The position numbers and the translations under genes are program-made. This document shows, one piece after another, positions 31,611-41,081 of a stretch of DNA of 64,000 nt (the first letter of the stretch is position 1; the number at the start of each line of letters is the position of its first letter). The stretch is from positions 434,001 through 498,000 of the forward strand of contig NZ_OBEA01000001.1 of assembly GCF_900215355.1 (NCBI RefSeq), in the 5' to 3' direction. The notes under the pieces are model-generated. The model was not told the DNA's origin, did no database searches, and worked only from the letters and a program-made list of their open reading frames with translations. The stretch comes from Pseudooceanicola antarcticus (GTDB lineage: Bacteria; Pseudomonadota; Alphaproteobacteria; Rhodobacterales; Rhodobacteraceae).

Positions 31611-31788
31611 GGGTCTCTCCGTATCCGAAGGGCCTTGGGCACCGGATTTCGCTTGGTACCATATGGCCGCAGGGTAGCAGTCGCAATTCAAACAAGTGTC
31701 ATTGAACCCCTTCACGGCCATGTGCGTTTGATATTGCACGCCAGCCGCGCTAAGCGGTTGTAACGAAAATCAACTCGGTAGACCCCGA

Positions 31789-32346
31789 ATGCGTTTCCTC
31801 CTTCTTATGCTTTCGTTCACGCTTGCCCTTTCGGGCTGCGTGGCGACCACGACCCCCGCGCCGCAACAGCTTGGCGCCGACGGGCTGCCCCTGCCGCGGC
31901 TCTATCGGATCAGCAACTCCGACCGCGGGCGGATTCCCTATGACGTGCTGGATGCGGTGAACACCCTGCGCGCCGCCTCCGGTGCGGCGCCCGTGGTGCT
32001 GGACAGCCAGCTGACCGCCGCCGCCGCCACCCATTCGCGCGACATGGCCAACCAGAACCGCCCCTGGCACTTCGGCTCCGACGGCTCTTCGCCGATCGAC
32101 CGGATCGCCCGCGTCGGCTACCCCGGCACCCTGATCGGAGAGAACATCTCTGAAACCTACGAGACCGAGGTGCAGACCCTGGGGGCCTGGATGGACCAGG
32201 ACGACACCCGCCGGGTGCTGCTGTCCAAGGATGCCACCGACATGGGCTTTGCCTGGCACCAGGAGACCAACGGCAAGATCTGGTGGACGCTGATCATGGG
32301 CGACCGCAACACGATCCCCGCCCGGCCTGACAGCCTGCTACAGTAA
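31789..32346 (+). CDS. CAP (SCP/PR1)-domain lipoprotein
   Basis: A 185-aa lipoprotein: hydrophobic signal and lipobox LALSGC with Cys17 as the lipid site. Residues about 55-180 form a CAP domain with DVLDAVNTLRAASGAAPVVLD, ATHSRDMANQN and the GENISETYET segment. Bacterial CAP proteins are secreted and often act near the wall, but their chemistry is poorly known. Flanked by two L,D-transpeptidases, which hints at envelope work. Confidence 0.92.
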   Translation: MRFLLLMLSFTLALSGCVATTTPAPQQLGADGLPLPRLYRISNSDRGRIPYDVLDAVNTLRAASGAAPVVLDSQLTAAAATHSRDMANQNRPWHFGSDGSSPIDRIARVGYPGTLIGENISETYETEVQTLGAWMDQDDTRRVLLSKDATDMGFAWHQETNGKIWWTLIMGDRNTIPARPDSLLQ

Positions 32347-32411
32347 GCGGCCTTCGCGTTCCGGGTCCCTGCGGGGGGTCCGGAGCGCTGCCCCGCCCCC
32401 CTGGGGGCCCT

Positions 32412-32900
32412 TCAGGGGTGGATGTAGATCGGGGTCCCGTTGCGCACCATGGCGTAGATCTCTTCCACCTCTTCATCCGACACGGCAATACAGCCCGCGG
32501 TCCAGTCCTGCGGCGCGTTGCGATACTTGCGCGGCTTGCCGTGGATGAAGATATCCCCGCCGGCGCTCTTGCCCTGCGACGCGGCAAAGGCGCGATCCTC
32601 GGCGTTCGGGTAGGAGATCCCGATGGACAGGTGGAATTCCGAGTTCGGGTTGCGCCGGTCGATCAGATAGGCGCCCTCGGGCGTCTTGCCGTCGCCCCGG
32701 AACTGCTTGTGACCCACCGGCGCGAAGCCCAGCCCGATGCCATAGGCCTTCAGCACCTGGTCATGGTGCATCAGGTACATCTGGCGCTGACCCTTCAGCA
32801 CGTGGATGCGCGTGACCTCGGGGCCACGGTAGCTTTGAAATTTGGAACAGGCCGAGGCGACAGCCGCCAGGACCAGGGAAAGCACTGCCCGTCTTTTCAT
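32412..32900 (-). CDS. L,D-transpeptidase (YkuD) lipoprotein
   Basis: A 162-aa YkuD-domain protein with His120 (FIHGKPRKY) and Cys137 in the motif WTAGCIAVS. The N-terminus (MKRRAVLSLVLAAVASAC) has a lipobox with Cys18, so it should be anchored in the outer membrane. The ATG at 32900 is chosen because upstream sequence overlaps the rlmD region. It sits opposite the CAP lipoprotein. Confidence 0.93.
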   Translation of the reverse strand: MKRRAVLSLVLAAVASACSKFQSYRGPEVTRIHVLKGQRQMYLMHHDQVLKAYGIGLGFAPVGHKQFRGDGKTPEGAYLIDRRNPNSEFHLSIGISYPNAEDRAFAASQGKSAGGDIFIHGKPRKYRNAPQDWTAGCIAVSDEEVEEIYAMVRNGTPIYIHP

Positions 32901-32973
32901 GAAACTGCTCTGATTGGCGTTTTGCGCCCTTCTACCAGCCCGCCGGGGGTCCCGGAAAGCGGCAAGGCGCGCC

Positions 32974-34206
32974 TCACGCTTTCTTGAGCGTAAATCCGGC
33001 AACCACTTCCACATGCGGAGACCAGCGGAACTGGTCCACGACCAGCAGCTCGCCCATCTCGTAGCCCGCTTCCAGCAACAGGCGCGCATCCCGCGCGAAG
33101 GTCACCGGGTTGCAGGAAACGGCGGCGATCACCGGCACCCGCGCCTCGGCCAGAGCCCGCGTCTGCGCCTCGGCACCCGCCCGCGGAGGGTCGATCACCG
33201 CGGCGTCGATGCCCTTGAAATCCTCGCCTTCCAACGGGTTGCGGAAGAGATCGCGCTGCGCGGCCTTCAGCGCATGCAGGCCCCCGGCACGGCGCCAGCC
33301 CTCTTGCAGGGCGGCGGTCATCGCGCGGTCGCCCTCGATGGCCAGCACCTCGGCCCGTTCCGTGATCGGCAGGGCGAAGGTGCCGCAACCGGCAAACAGA
33401 TCGGCGACGCGCTTGGCGCCCTTGGTGATGCGCAGCACCTCGCTCAGCAGGGTCTGCTCGCCATGGTGGGTGGCCTGCAGGAAGGCACCGGGGGGCGGCA
33501 CGACCTGCGCGCGGCCGAAGCGCTGGAACGGCGGGTTGCGGGTGACGATCAGCTCGCCCTCCCAGGACAGCCGCGCCAGGTCCAGCTCTTGCGCGGCGGT
33601 TGTCAGCTCCATCCGCAGCGGTTCATCCAGCGGCTTGCCGCCGGTCACCGCGATATCCAGCCCGGCCTCCGAAAGCGTCGCCAGCACGGAAATCTCGCCC
33701 TTGCGGGCACCGCCGACGCGGGCCAGCCCCTCTGCCACCGGCAGGGCGCGCATCAGGTCGGGGTGCAGCAGCTGGCAGTCCGGCACCTCGACGATCGCGC
33801 CCGAGGCACGGCCATGGAAGCCCGCCAGCGCACCGCCCTTGGTCTTGCGCGCCGACAGCGAAGCCCGCCGCCGCGACTGCGCCGGAGAGGTCGCCACGCC
33901 CGAGATCGCGGCCTCCAGCCCCTGCCCCTTCAGCGCCACCTCGACGATGCCGCGTTTCCACGCCGCCACGTAGTCTTCGCCCGCGTGCTGCACGGCACAG
34001 CCACCGCAGCTGCGGAAGTGGCGGCAGGGCGCGGCAACGCGCTCGGGCGAGGGCTCGAGGATCTTGACCCCCTCCAGGCGGTCGCCGGCAATGGTGCCGC
34101 TGACACGCTCACCCGGCAGGGTCATCGGGACATAGAGGGCGCCATCGGGGCCCTCGGCAATGCCATCGCCATGATGGCCAAGTCGCTGGATCTGGAAATC
34201 TTGCAT
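32974..34206 (-). CDS. rlmD: 23S rRNA (uracil-5-)-methyltransferase, RumA/RlmD type
   Basis: A 410-aa SAM-dependent enzyme that makes 5-methyluridine in 23S rRNA (or tRNA in some alphaproteobacterial members). An N-terminal TRAM-like region is followed by iron-sulfur ligands Cys61, Cys67, Cys70 (CRHFRSCGGC) and Cys143. The C-terminus has the Rossmann segment LFAGCGTFALPI and the catalytic Cys in VSCNPVTFARD. GGAGG lies 7 nt before the ATG at 34206; the longer frame is not favoured. Confidence 0.93.
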   Translation of the reverse strand: MQDFQIQRLGHHGDGIAEGPDGALYVPMTLPGERVSGTIAGDRLEGVKILEPSPERVAAPCRHFRSCGGCAVQHAGEDYVAAWKRGIVEVALKGQGLEAAISGVATSPAQSRRRASLSARKTKGGALAGFHGRASGAIVEVPDCQLLHPDLMRALPVAEGLARVGGARKGEISVLATLSEAGLDIAVTGGKPLDEPLRMELTTAAQELDLARLSWEGELIVTRNPPFQRFGRAQVVPPPGAFLQATHHGEQTLLSEVLRITKGAKRVADLFAGCGTFALPITERAEVLAIEGDRAMTAALQEGWRRAGGLHALKAAQRDLFRNPLEGEDFKGIDAAVIDPPRAGAEAQTRALAEARVPVIAAVSCNPVTFARDARLLLEAGYEMGELLVVDQFRWSPHVEVVAGFTLKKA

Positions 34207-34244
34207 GGCGCGCCTCCTATCGCAGGTCACGCGCCACGCAAAGC

Positions 34245-36098
34245 CTATTCGGCGGCGGCGCTCTCGTCCTCGTCGTCGGTGACGAGGAATCCGCCCGACT
34301 GCCGCGCCCAGTAGCGGGCATATAGCCCCTCCTGCGCCAGAAGCTCAGCGTGGCTGCCCAGTTCGGCGATACGGCCCTCGTGCAACACGACGATACGGTC
34401 CATGTGGCTGATCGTGGACAGGCGGTGCGCGATGGCCAGCACGGTCTTGCCCTCCATCACGTTTTCCAGCGCGGTCTGGATCTGCGCCTCGACCTCGCTG
34501 TCCAGGGCACTTGTCGCCTCGTCCAGCACCAGGATCGGAGCGTCCTTGAGGATGGCACGGGCCAGGGCGATGCGCTGGCGCTGCCCGCCTGACAGCTTCA
34601 CCCCGCGTTCGCCCAGCCGGGCGTCATAGCCCGAGCGGCCCTCGAAATCGGTCAGCTTCTCGATGAACTCATGTGCCTCGGCCTTGTCGGTGGCGTCGAA
34701 GAGCTCGTCATCGCTGGCCTCGGGCCGACCGTAGAGGATGTTCTCTCGGGCCGAGCGGTTGAACATCGAGGTATCCTGGGTGACCAGCGCGATATTGCGG
34801 CGCAGGCTGTTCTGGGTGACATGGCCGATGTCCTGGCCGTCGATCAGGATGCGCCCTTCCTCGGGGTCGTAGAGCCGCAGCAGCAGCGAGACCAGCGTCG
34901 ACTTGCCCGCCCCCGAAGCGCCGACGATGCCCAGCTTCTCGCCCGGCTTGATCTGCAGCGACAGGTCGGTGACACCGCCCGCCTTCTGGCCATAGGCGAA
35001 TTGCACCCTGTCCAGGGTGATGGCGCCCTCGGGCACCTCGAGATCGGTGGCATCGGGCTTGTCCTGCAGCCGCACCGGGCGGCCCAGGGTGCGCATGCCG
35101 TCCTCGACCTCGCCCACGTTGGCGTAGATCCCCATCAGCGCGAAGCTGACCCAGCCGGTCATCTGCGCCACCCGCACCGCCACCGCCCCGGCAGCGACGA
35201 TATCGCCCATCGAGGCCTTGCCGTTCGACCAGAAGATCAGCGCGCCGCCGACCAGCATCACGGGCAGCACGCCCCCCATGACGGTCAGGATCACCCGGAA
35301 GGTGGTCGAGATCCGCCCGAAGGCCAGCGCGGTCTGGCGGAACTTCTCGAGCGCGTTCAGCGCCGCGCGGTCCTCGTGATCGGCATGGGCAAAGAGCTTC
35401 ACCGTCTTGATGTTGGTGATCGTGTCCACCACCACGCCCGAAACCATCGCCCGCGCCGAGGCCCGCGCCTTGGAGCGCGCCCGGATGCGCGGCATGAAGA
35501 CGCTGATCAGCGAGAGATAGGCCACCAGCCAGACCAGGAAGCCGAGGCCCAGCACGGGGTTGATGGTGACGATCAGCGCCAGGCTGCCGATGAAGGAGGC
35601 CAGGGCGAAGGCGACCACGTTGATCACCTCGAAGGCGACGTCGGTCAGCGCCCGCGAGGTCTGCATCTGCTTCTGGCTGATCCGCCCGGCGAAATCGTTG
35701 TCGAAGTAGACCACCGACTGCCCCATGGTCCAGCGGTGCACGCGGCTCAGGACCAGCGTGAAGATGTTCGGCTGCAGGATCATCGAGGTCGTCGCCGTCG
35801 ACAGACCCATGAACAGCGGCCGCGCCAGCAGGAAGAAGGCCAACGCGCCGATGATCAGCGCGATATTGGAGGGATCGAAGAACCCCTCGGGCCCGGTCGC
35901 CTCGGCGCCATCCACCACGGCGCCGAGAATCCAGGCGGTCGAGGCATCGGCCACGCCCGAAAGCGCCGCCACCACCACGCCCAGCATCAGCCCCGGCCAG
36001 GCACCGCCAAGGCCCCAGGCCATGAATTTCAACAGGGTTTCCGGAGGCGGGCCGTCAGCTGGCTTGTAGGGATCAATGAGCTTTCTGGGATCGAACAT
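34245..36098 (-). CDS. ABC exporter, fused membrane and ATPase domains
   Basis: A 617-aa half-transporter: six-helix membrane domain (about 35-330) then an ATPase with Walker A GASGAGKST, signature LSGGQRQRIALARA and Walker B LVLDEATSALD. It should act as a homodimer. The pattern matches the lipid A/multidrug exporter group (MsbA-like). Substrate unknown. It lies between rlmD and cca on the same strand, with 38 nt to rlmD. Confidence 0.95.
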   Translation of the reverse strand: MFDPRKLIDPYKPADGPPPETLLKFMAWGLGGAWPGLMLGVVVAALSGVADASTAWILGAVVDGAEATGPEGFFDPSNIALIIGALAFFLLARPLFMGLSTATTSMILQPNIFTLVLSRVHRWTMGQSVVYFDNDFAGRISQKQMQTSRALTDVAFEVINVVAFALASFIGSLALIVTINPVLGLGFLVWLVAYLSLISVFMPRIRARSKARASARAMVSGVVVDTITNIKTVKLFAHADHEDRAALNALEKFRQTALAFGRISTTFRVILTVMGGVLPVMLVGGALIFWSNGKASMGDIVAAGAVAVRVAQMTGWVSFALMGIYANVGEVEDGMRTLGRPVRLQDKPDATDLEVPEGAITLDRVQFAYGQKAGGVTDLSLQIKPGEKLGIVGASGAGKSTLVSLLLRLYDPEEGRILIDGQDIGHVTQNSLRRNIALVTQDTSMFNRSARENILYGRPEASDDELFDATDKAEAHEFIEKLTDFEGRSGYDARLGERGVKLSGGQRQRIALARAILKDAPILVLDEATSALDSEVEAQIQTALENVMEGKTVLAIAHRLSTISHMDRIVVLHEGRIAELGSHAELLAQEGLYARYWARQSGGFLVTDDEDESAAAE

Positions 36099-36187
36099 GG
36101 AGACCGCCTTTCACCCTCTTATCCCTGTGCGGGACGGGGGTTGCAAGCGGCCCCTTGTCGACAATCCTGCAGACCCGGTTGCGCGGA

Positions 36188-37348
36188 TCAGAGCCGCGAC
36201 AACAGCGCATCCCGCCCTAGAGAGAAGCCCTCGGCGATCCAGATGGCCTCGGCGCGGCGCAGGGCCTCACCCAGAGCGGGCCCCTGGAAGCGAGGCTGCA
36301 AATCCTTGGCAGTGATGGGAAATTCCTGCACGGCCCCATGGCTGGCCCGGTCGAAATCACCGGGGTCCAGCGGCGTCTCCATCAGCGCGGCGCGCAAAAG
36401 CAGGATGGCCTGGGCCTCGGCCGCGCCATGGCGATAGCCCAGCTCTGCGGCGGCGCGCGGACCCGCGGCCTCGTCACGCAGAAGCTGGTGGCGGGCGGCG
36501 GCCTTCCTGGACAGGCGCAGGGCGCCGGCGGGGTCCTCTCCGCCCAGGGCCGCCAGCCGCAGACCGGCATCGGGGGCGCGGCCTGCCTCGGCTTCCAGAT
36601 GCACCAGCGGACCCAGCGCACGGATACCGGCACCGGGCAGCACATGCAGCAGCACCCCGGTCTGCTCCATCGCGGCGACGGAGGGCAGCGGGTCGGCCAC
36701 GGCGAGCAGTTTCGTCACCTCGGCCCCCACCCTCTCGCGGGAAAGCGTATCCAGCCCCTCGGTATTGCCGGCGATGGCGGCCAGCGCCTCGGGGTCGAGG
36801 CCCTGGGCGGGGTCGCCGAAACGGGCGTGGAAGCGGAAATAGCGCAGGATGCGCAGGTAATCCTCGCGGATACGCTCTTCAGGGTCGTCGATGAAGCGCA
36901 ACCGGCGGGCGGCGAGGTCCGCCAGACCCTGCCCCAGCGGATCGACCACCTGCCCCGAGGCATCGGCATAAAGCGCGTTCATGGTGAAGTCGCGGCGATG
37001 CGCATCCTCTTCCATGCTCTCGGCAAAGGCCACGACGGCGCGGCGTCCGTCGGTTTCCACGTCGCGGCGGAAGGTCGTCACCTCATGGGGCAGACCGCCC
37101 GAGACCACGGTGATCGTGCCATGCTCGATCCCCGTCGGCACCGGCTTCAACCCGGCCGAAAGCGCCAGGCGCCGCACCTCTTCGGGTCGCGCATCGGTCG
37201 AGATGTCGATATCGCCGACCACCTGCCCCATCAGCGCATCGCGCACGCAGCCGCCAACGAGCCAGGCCTGGTGGCCCGCCTCGGTCAGCATCGCGCAGAC
37301 AGCCTGCGTCCGGGGGTCAGAGAGCCAGTCTCCGGCGATCCGCGTCAT
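36188..37348 (-). CDS. cca: CCA tRNA nucleotidyltransferase / polyA polymerase family
   Basis: A 386-aa class II nucleotidyltransferase that adds or repairs the CCA end of tRNA. Motif LVGGCVRDALMG with Gly32-33, Arg36, Asp37, and catalytic Asp47-x-Asp49 in GDIDIST; RRDFTMNALY and IREDYLRILRYFRFHARFG confirm the family. The ATG at 37348 overlaps the upstream Nudix stop by 4 nt. No HD phosphohydrolase tail is evident, so it may be the short alphaproteobacterial form. Confidence 0.95.
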   Translation of the reverse strand: MTRIAGDWLSDPRTQAVCAMLTEAGHQAWLVGGCVRDALMGQVVGDIDISTDARPEEVRRLALSAGLKPVPTGIEHGTITVVSGGLPHEVTTFRRDVETDGRRAVVAFAESMEEDAHRRDFTMNALYADASGQVVDPLGQGLADLAARRLRFIDDPEERIREDYLRILRYFRFHARFGDPAQGLDPEALAAIAGNTEGLDTLSRERVGAEVTKLLAVADPLPSVAAMEQTGVLLHVLPGAGIRALGPLVHLEAEAGRAPDAGLRLAALGGEDPAGALRLSRKAAARHQLLRDEAAGPRAAAELGYRHGAAEAQAILLLRAALMETPLDPGDFDRASHGAVQEFPITAKDLQPRFQGPALGEALRRAEAIWIAEGFSLGRDALLSRL

Positions 37349-37965
37349 GGCTCCAGCACCTCGGCCAGCACCCGCAGCATCCGCGCCGTGGCGCCCCAGA
37401 TGTAATAGGGGCCATAGGGAACGGTGAAATAATGCCGCCGCTGCTTCTGCCAACGCCGCGACTGGATCGAGTAGTTCGCGGTCTCAAGCAGATGCGAGAG
37501 CGGCACCCGGAAGACCTCTTCGACCTCGCCGGGTTCGGGCACGACGGTGAAGGGACGGGTGATGCGGGCGACCACCGGGGTGACCTGGAAGGCGGTGACG
37601 GTGCGATGGCTGGGCAGGCAGCCCAGCACCTCGACCGCCTCGGGGGGCAGGCCAATCTCTTCATGCGCCTCGCGCAGGGCGGCGGCCACCGCATCGGCGT
37701 CGCCGGGATCGACCTTGCCGCCCGGAAAGGCGATCTGCCCCGGATGATGCTTCAGCCGGGACGACCGCTTGGTGAGGATCACCTGGGGGGTGCCGTCCAC
37801 CTCCTGCAGCGCGCAGAGCACGCCGGCGGGGCGGGTCTTGGCATTGGCCAGAAGATGGGCATCGCCGTTCAGATCGAAATCCGACGACGGCTCCGCGGCA
37901 CGGGTCAGCGCCGCGGAGATCCTGTCATAGAGGTCAGCCTCAGCCTTCATCTCTGCCCAGGGCAT
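37345..37965 (-). CDS. CoA-pyrophosphatase-like Nudix hydrolase
   Basis: A 206-aa Nudix enzyme. The box GGKVDPGDADAVAAALREAH continues EEIGL, and the upstream LTKRSSRLKHHPGQIAFPGG is the CoA/UPF0035 signature, so hydrolysis of coenzyme A or related pyrophosphates is likely. The ATG at 37965 overlaps hslO by 26 nt; an internal ATG at 37950 is the alternative. It is translationally coupled to cca. Confidence 0.92.
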   Translation of the reverse strand: MPWAEMKAEADLYDRISAALTRAAEPSSDFDLNGDAHLLANAKTRPAGVLCALQEVDGTPQVILTKRSSRLKHHPGQIAFPGGKVDPGDADAVAAALREAHEEIGLPPEAVEVLGCLPSHRTVTAFQVTPVVARITRPFTVVPEPGEVEEVFRVPLSHLLETANYSIQSRRWQKQRRHYFTVPYGPYYIWGATARMLRVLAEVLEP

Positions 37966-38947
37966 CCTTGCCCTCGGCCTCGAAGCCCACGGTCTTGGGG
38001 TCCAGCACGTAATGGGCGCCGCAGAACTGGCAGTCGGCGGTCACGGTGCCCTCGTCGGTGGTCATCTTCTCGATGTCCTTGGACGAGTAGATCGACAGCG
38101 ACTGCCGCACCTTGTCTTCCGAGCAGGAGCAGCCGAATTTCACCGGCTGGGCGTCGAAGACACGGGGCTGTTCCTCGTGGAACAGCCGCACCAGCAGGTC
38201 GGTCGGCGCGATGGAGGGGCCGATCAGCTCGAGCTGGTCGACGGTATCCAGATGCAGGTTCACCCGGTTCCAGTTCTCTTCCGCGTCACCCTCGACCAGG
38301 TCCCTGGCTTGCAGCAGGCCCTTGTCGCCGGAGCCCTCGGAGACATGCATCCCGGCTTCCGGCATCATCTGCACCATCACGCCACCGGCGCGCCAATGCT
38401 CGATACCGCCGGCTTCGGTCGACAGGCCGTAGGACAGGCTGAACCGGGTCGGGATCTGCTCGGACTGGGCGAAATAGGCCTCGGCGCAGGCGCGCAGGCT
38501 GCCGCCGGTCAGCGGAGAGATCCCCTGGTAGGGCTGCATGCCCGCCCCCTGGTCGATCAGGATGGCGAAATAGCCCTCGTCGCCCAGTTGCGACCAGGGG
38601 TCATCGCCCGAGATCTTCTCGGGGTCGTAGGAGGCATAGGCCCGGATGCGGGCCGGCTCGCCCTCTTCGGTGGGGCCGTAGTAATCGGTGGCGATCATCC
38701 GCACCGCGCCGCCTTTCGACTGCACCTGCAGCGAGAGCTTCCAGCGCAGCTTGATGGTCTGACCGATCAGCGCGGTCAGCAGGGCCATCTCGGCCACGAG
38801 GGCCTCGACCTGACGGGGATAGTCGTGTTGCTTGAGGATTCCATCCAGCACCCCGTCCAGCCGCGCCACGCGGCCGCGGATGTCGGCATTGTCCAGCTGA
38901 AACGGCAAAACTGTGTCGTCCCAGGCAATCTTGGTGCTGAGGGTCAT
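37940..38947 (-). CDS. hslO: Redox-regulated chaperone Hsp33
   Basis: A 335-aa holdase that turns on under oxidative unfolding. The redox switch is complete: Cys273-x-Cys275 and Cys306-x-x-Cys309 with 30 residues between, binding zinc when reduced. It heads an hslO-Nudix-cca run with overlapping ends. The N-terminal part is the usual Hsp33 fold (RLDGVLDGILKQHDYP). Confidence 0.97.
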   Translation of the reverse strand: MTLSTKIAWDDTVLPFQLDNADIRGRVARLDGVLDGILKQHDYPRQVEALVAEMALLTALIGQTIKLRWKLSLQVQSKGGAVRMIATDYYGPTEEGEPARIRAYASYDPEKISGDDPWSQLGDEGYFAILIDQGAGMQPYQGISPLTGGSLRACAEAYFAQSEQIPTRFSLSYGLSTEAGGIEHWRAGGVMVQMMPEAGMHVSEGSGDKGLLQARDLVEGDAEENWNRVNLHLDTVDQLELIGPSIAPTDLLVRLFHEEQPRVFDAQPVKFGCSCSEDKVRQSLSIYSSKDIEKMTTDEGTVTADCQFCGAHYVLDPKTVGFEAEGKDALGRDEG

Positions 38948-39025
38948 GGCTGCGTCCTAATAGCTTGCTCTTGGCATAACCCGGTGCCACCTAAGGGGCA
39001 AGCAAGCCAGCTTCAAGGATGATCC

Positions 39026-39457
39026 ATGCGCCGTTACGGCAATCCTCCCCTGTCCCACGTGCAATACACGCTGCGCCCCGGCGCCTATGTGATCCTGCCG
39101 AAAGGGGGTCAGCTGCTGCTGACCTACCAGTCCCAGCCCGAACCCGAGGTGCAATTGCCCGGCGGTGGCATCGACCCCGGAGAGGGCCCGATCCAGGCCC
39201 TGCACCGCGAGGTCTGGGAAGAAACCGGCTGGTCCATCGCCGCGCCCCGGCGCATCGGCGTCTACCGGCGCTTCGTCTGGATGCCCGATTACGACATGTA
39301 TGCCGAGAAGCTTTGCCACGTGTACCTGGCGCGGCCGGTCATGCAGCTGTCGGAACCGGCAGAGCCCTACCACAGCGCGCTCTGGATGGCGCCCGAGGTC
39401 GCGGTCGAGCTTCTGGGCAGCGAAGGCGATGCGGATCTGCTGCGCCAGTTCCTCTAG
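39026..39457 (+). CDS. Nudix hydrolase
   Basis: A 143-aa Nudix protein with a clear box (GGGIDPGEGPIQALHREV followed by WEETGW). The N-terminal MRRYGNPP and internal TLRPGAYVILPKGG are not tied to a specific substrate. Single gene, divergent from hslO by 78 nt. Confidence 0.9.
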   Translation: MRRYGNPPLSHVQYTLRPGAYVILPKGGQLLLTYQSQPEPEVQLPGGGIDPGEGPIQALHREVWEETGWSIAAPRRIGVYRRFVWMPDYDMYAEKLCHVYLARPVMQLSEPAEPYHSALWMAPEVAVELLGSEGDADLLRQFL

Positions 39458-39592
39458 GCGCGCGCGGCGGATCACGGCTTCCCGGTCACAGCGCTCTGGC
39501 GAGAGGCGCGCAGGCTCGCGCCCAAGCTGAGGCCCGCGCTCAGACTGCCAAGCTCAGGCTGCCGGCCAAACCCGAGGGACAAAGGCCCCTGC

Positions 39593-40903
39593 TCACAGCG
39601 CGCCGGGTCCGGGGTATTCCAGCAGCACCGCCGAGATATCGTCGGGGAATTCCTCCATCCCGGCGTATTCGCCCAGCCGCCAGACCATGCTTTCCAGCAA
39701 GGCGGTGCCCGAGATGCCGCGCAGATCGCCCAACATCCGGCGCAGGCCGTCCGAGTCCAGCATCTCGCCGCTCTGGTCGGGGCATTCTGTGATCCCGTCG
39801 GATTGCACCAGCAGCCGGTCGCCGGGTGCCAGGGTGATCACCGTCTCGTCGAAGCTGACATCGGGCAGCAGGCCCACGGGCACGCCGGGAAGGCCCACCT
39901 CCTCGATCCTGCCATCGGCACGCTGCACCATGGGATGGGGATGCCCCGCCTGCACCAGGGTGACCTGCCCCGTCGCCATTTCCACATGGGCGAGGACCAT
40001 GGTGAAGTAATGCTCCGTCGTGATCTCGCCCAGCACCAGGTCATTGAGATGGGACACGACCTCTGCCGGGGGGCGCGGCGCATATCCCCCCTCCGCCAGC
40101 GGACGGATCGCCACGTTCTGCTCGGGCACCGCGGACGAGAGATAGCCCGCCAGCCGCGCCGTCATCAGCGCCGAGCTGATGCCATGGCCCGAAACGTCGA
40201 TCGAAAAGCAGCCGAAGGTGCCCGCATTGATCGGGTAGAAGCCCACAAGGTCGCCGCCGACCCGCCCCGCCGGGCGCAGCAGCAGCGAGATCTGCATCGG
40301 CCCGAAGGTCCGGTGCCGTTCGCGCACCAGGCTCTGTTGCAGCTTGCGCGCCTCGATCAGGTCGCTGTCGATCACGTCATGGGCGGCCTGCAACCGGGTC
40401 AGGGTCTGGCGGATGATGCGGTTCTTCTCGGTCAGCTCGGCCTGCATGTCGAGGATGCGTTCCCCGGCGTTCAGCCGCGCGCGCAGCTCGGCCGTGTTGA
40501 CCGGCTTGGTGAGAAAGTCATCGGCCCCCGCATCCAGCCCCTCGGCGGCATGGAATTTCTCGTTCTTCGAGGTGAGCAGGATGAAGTAGCCGTATTGCTC
40601 GCGCTCCAGGGCGCGGAATTCCTTGCAGAAATCCAGCCCGTCCATGCCGGGCATCATCCAGTCGCTGATCACCAGGTCCGGGGCCCAGTCGCGGCAGATC
40701 TGCAGCGCCTCGTCGCCGCTTTCCGCCTCGCGCAGCTCGTAGCCCCAGCCCGACAGCGACGAGACCAGGATGCGCCGCTGCAAGCGGCTGTCGTCCACCA
40801 CCAGCAACCGGCGCAGGGCCCCCGTCCGGGCCATGTCACGCGGCACCCCGCCGGGATCTGCCGTACTGTCACGCCGGCCCGTCTGAAAGGTGTCGAGTTG
40901 CAC
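39593..40903 (-). CDS. Response regulator with PP2C (RsbU/SpoIIE-like) phosphatase domain
   Basis: A 436-aa two-part protein. Residues 32-150 form a receiver domain with Asp37-Asp38, phosphoacceptor Asp81, Thr111 and Lys133. A helical linker follows, then a PP2C phosphatase (about 205-435) with FSIDVSGHGISSALM, LVQSDGITE and PDDISAVLL. Such proteins dephosphorylate an anti-anti-sigma factor in partner switching; the layout matches RbaY of Rhodobacter capsulatus. The start is GTG at 40903, or ATG at 40834, both outside the receiver domain. An Hpt gene is divergent across a CtrA-type box. Confidence 0.92.
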   Translation of the reverse strand: MQLDTFQTGRRDSTADPGGVPRDMARTGALRRLLVVDDSRLQRRILVSSLSGWGYELREAESGDEALQICRDWAPDLVISDWMMPGMDGLDFCKEFRALEREQYGYFILLTSKNEKFHAAEGLDAGADDFLTKPVNTAELRARLNAGERILDMQAELTEKNRIIRQTLTRLQAAHDVIDSDLIEARKLQQSLVRERHRTFGPMQISLLLRPAGRVGGDLVGFYPINAGTFGCFSIDVSGHGISSALMTARLAGYLSSAVPEQNVAIRPLAEGGYAPRPPAEVVSHLNDLVLGEITTEHYFTMVLAHVEMATGQVTLVQAGHPHPMVQRADGRIEEVGLPGVPVGLLPDVSFDETVITLAPGDRLLVQSDGITECPDQSGEMLDSDGLRRMLGDLRGISGTALLESMVWRLGEYAGMEEFPDDISAVLLEYPGPGAL

Positions 40904-40979
40904 GCGGCGATCCGATCCTGTCCATCCTGCAAGGTGTCCGGATGTTCCCAGCCACGGGCCTCAGCCTAGGGGCGCCGGT

Positions 40980-40994
40980 TTAAGGGGTACTTAA
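40980..40994. promoter_or_regulatory. CtrA-type box TTAA-N7-TTAA
   Basis: TTAA at 40980-40983 and TTAA at 40991-40994 with a 7-nt spacer (GGGGTAC), the classic CtrA half-site pair, embedded in a longer inverted repeat TTTAAG...CTTAAA. It is 76 nt from the REC-PP2C start and 87 nt from the Hpt start, so it could act on either gene. Confidence 0.6.
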
Positions 40995-41081
40995 AGGTCA
41001 AGTTTTCCCTATCCCCTGCCCCGGATTTCAGACCGGGTTAACGGCGTTGCCGCAGGATGCGCCCATATGCAGGAGGCGCCC

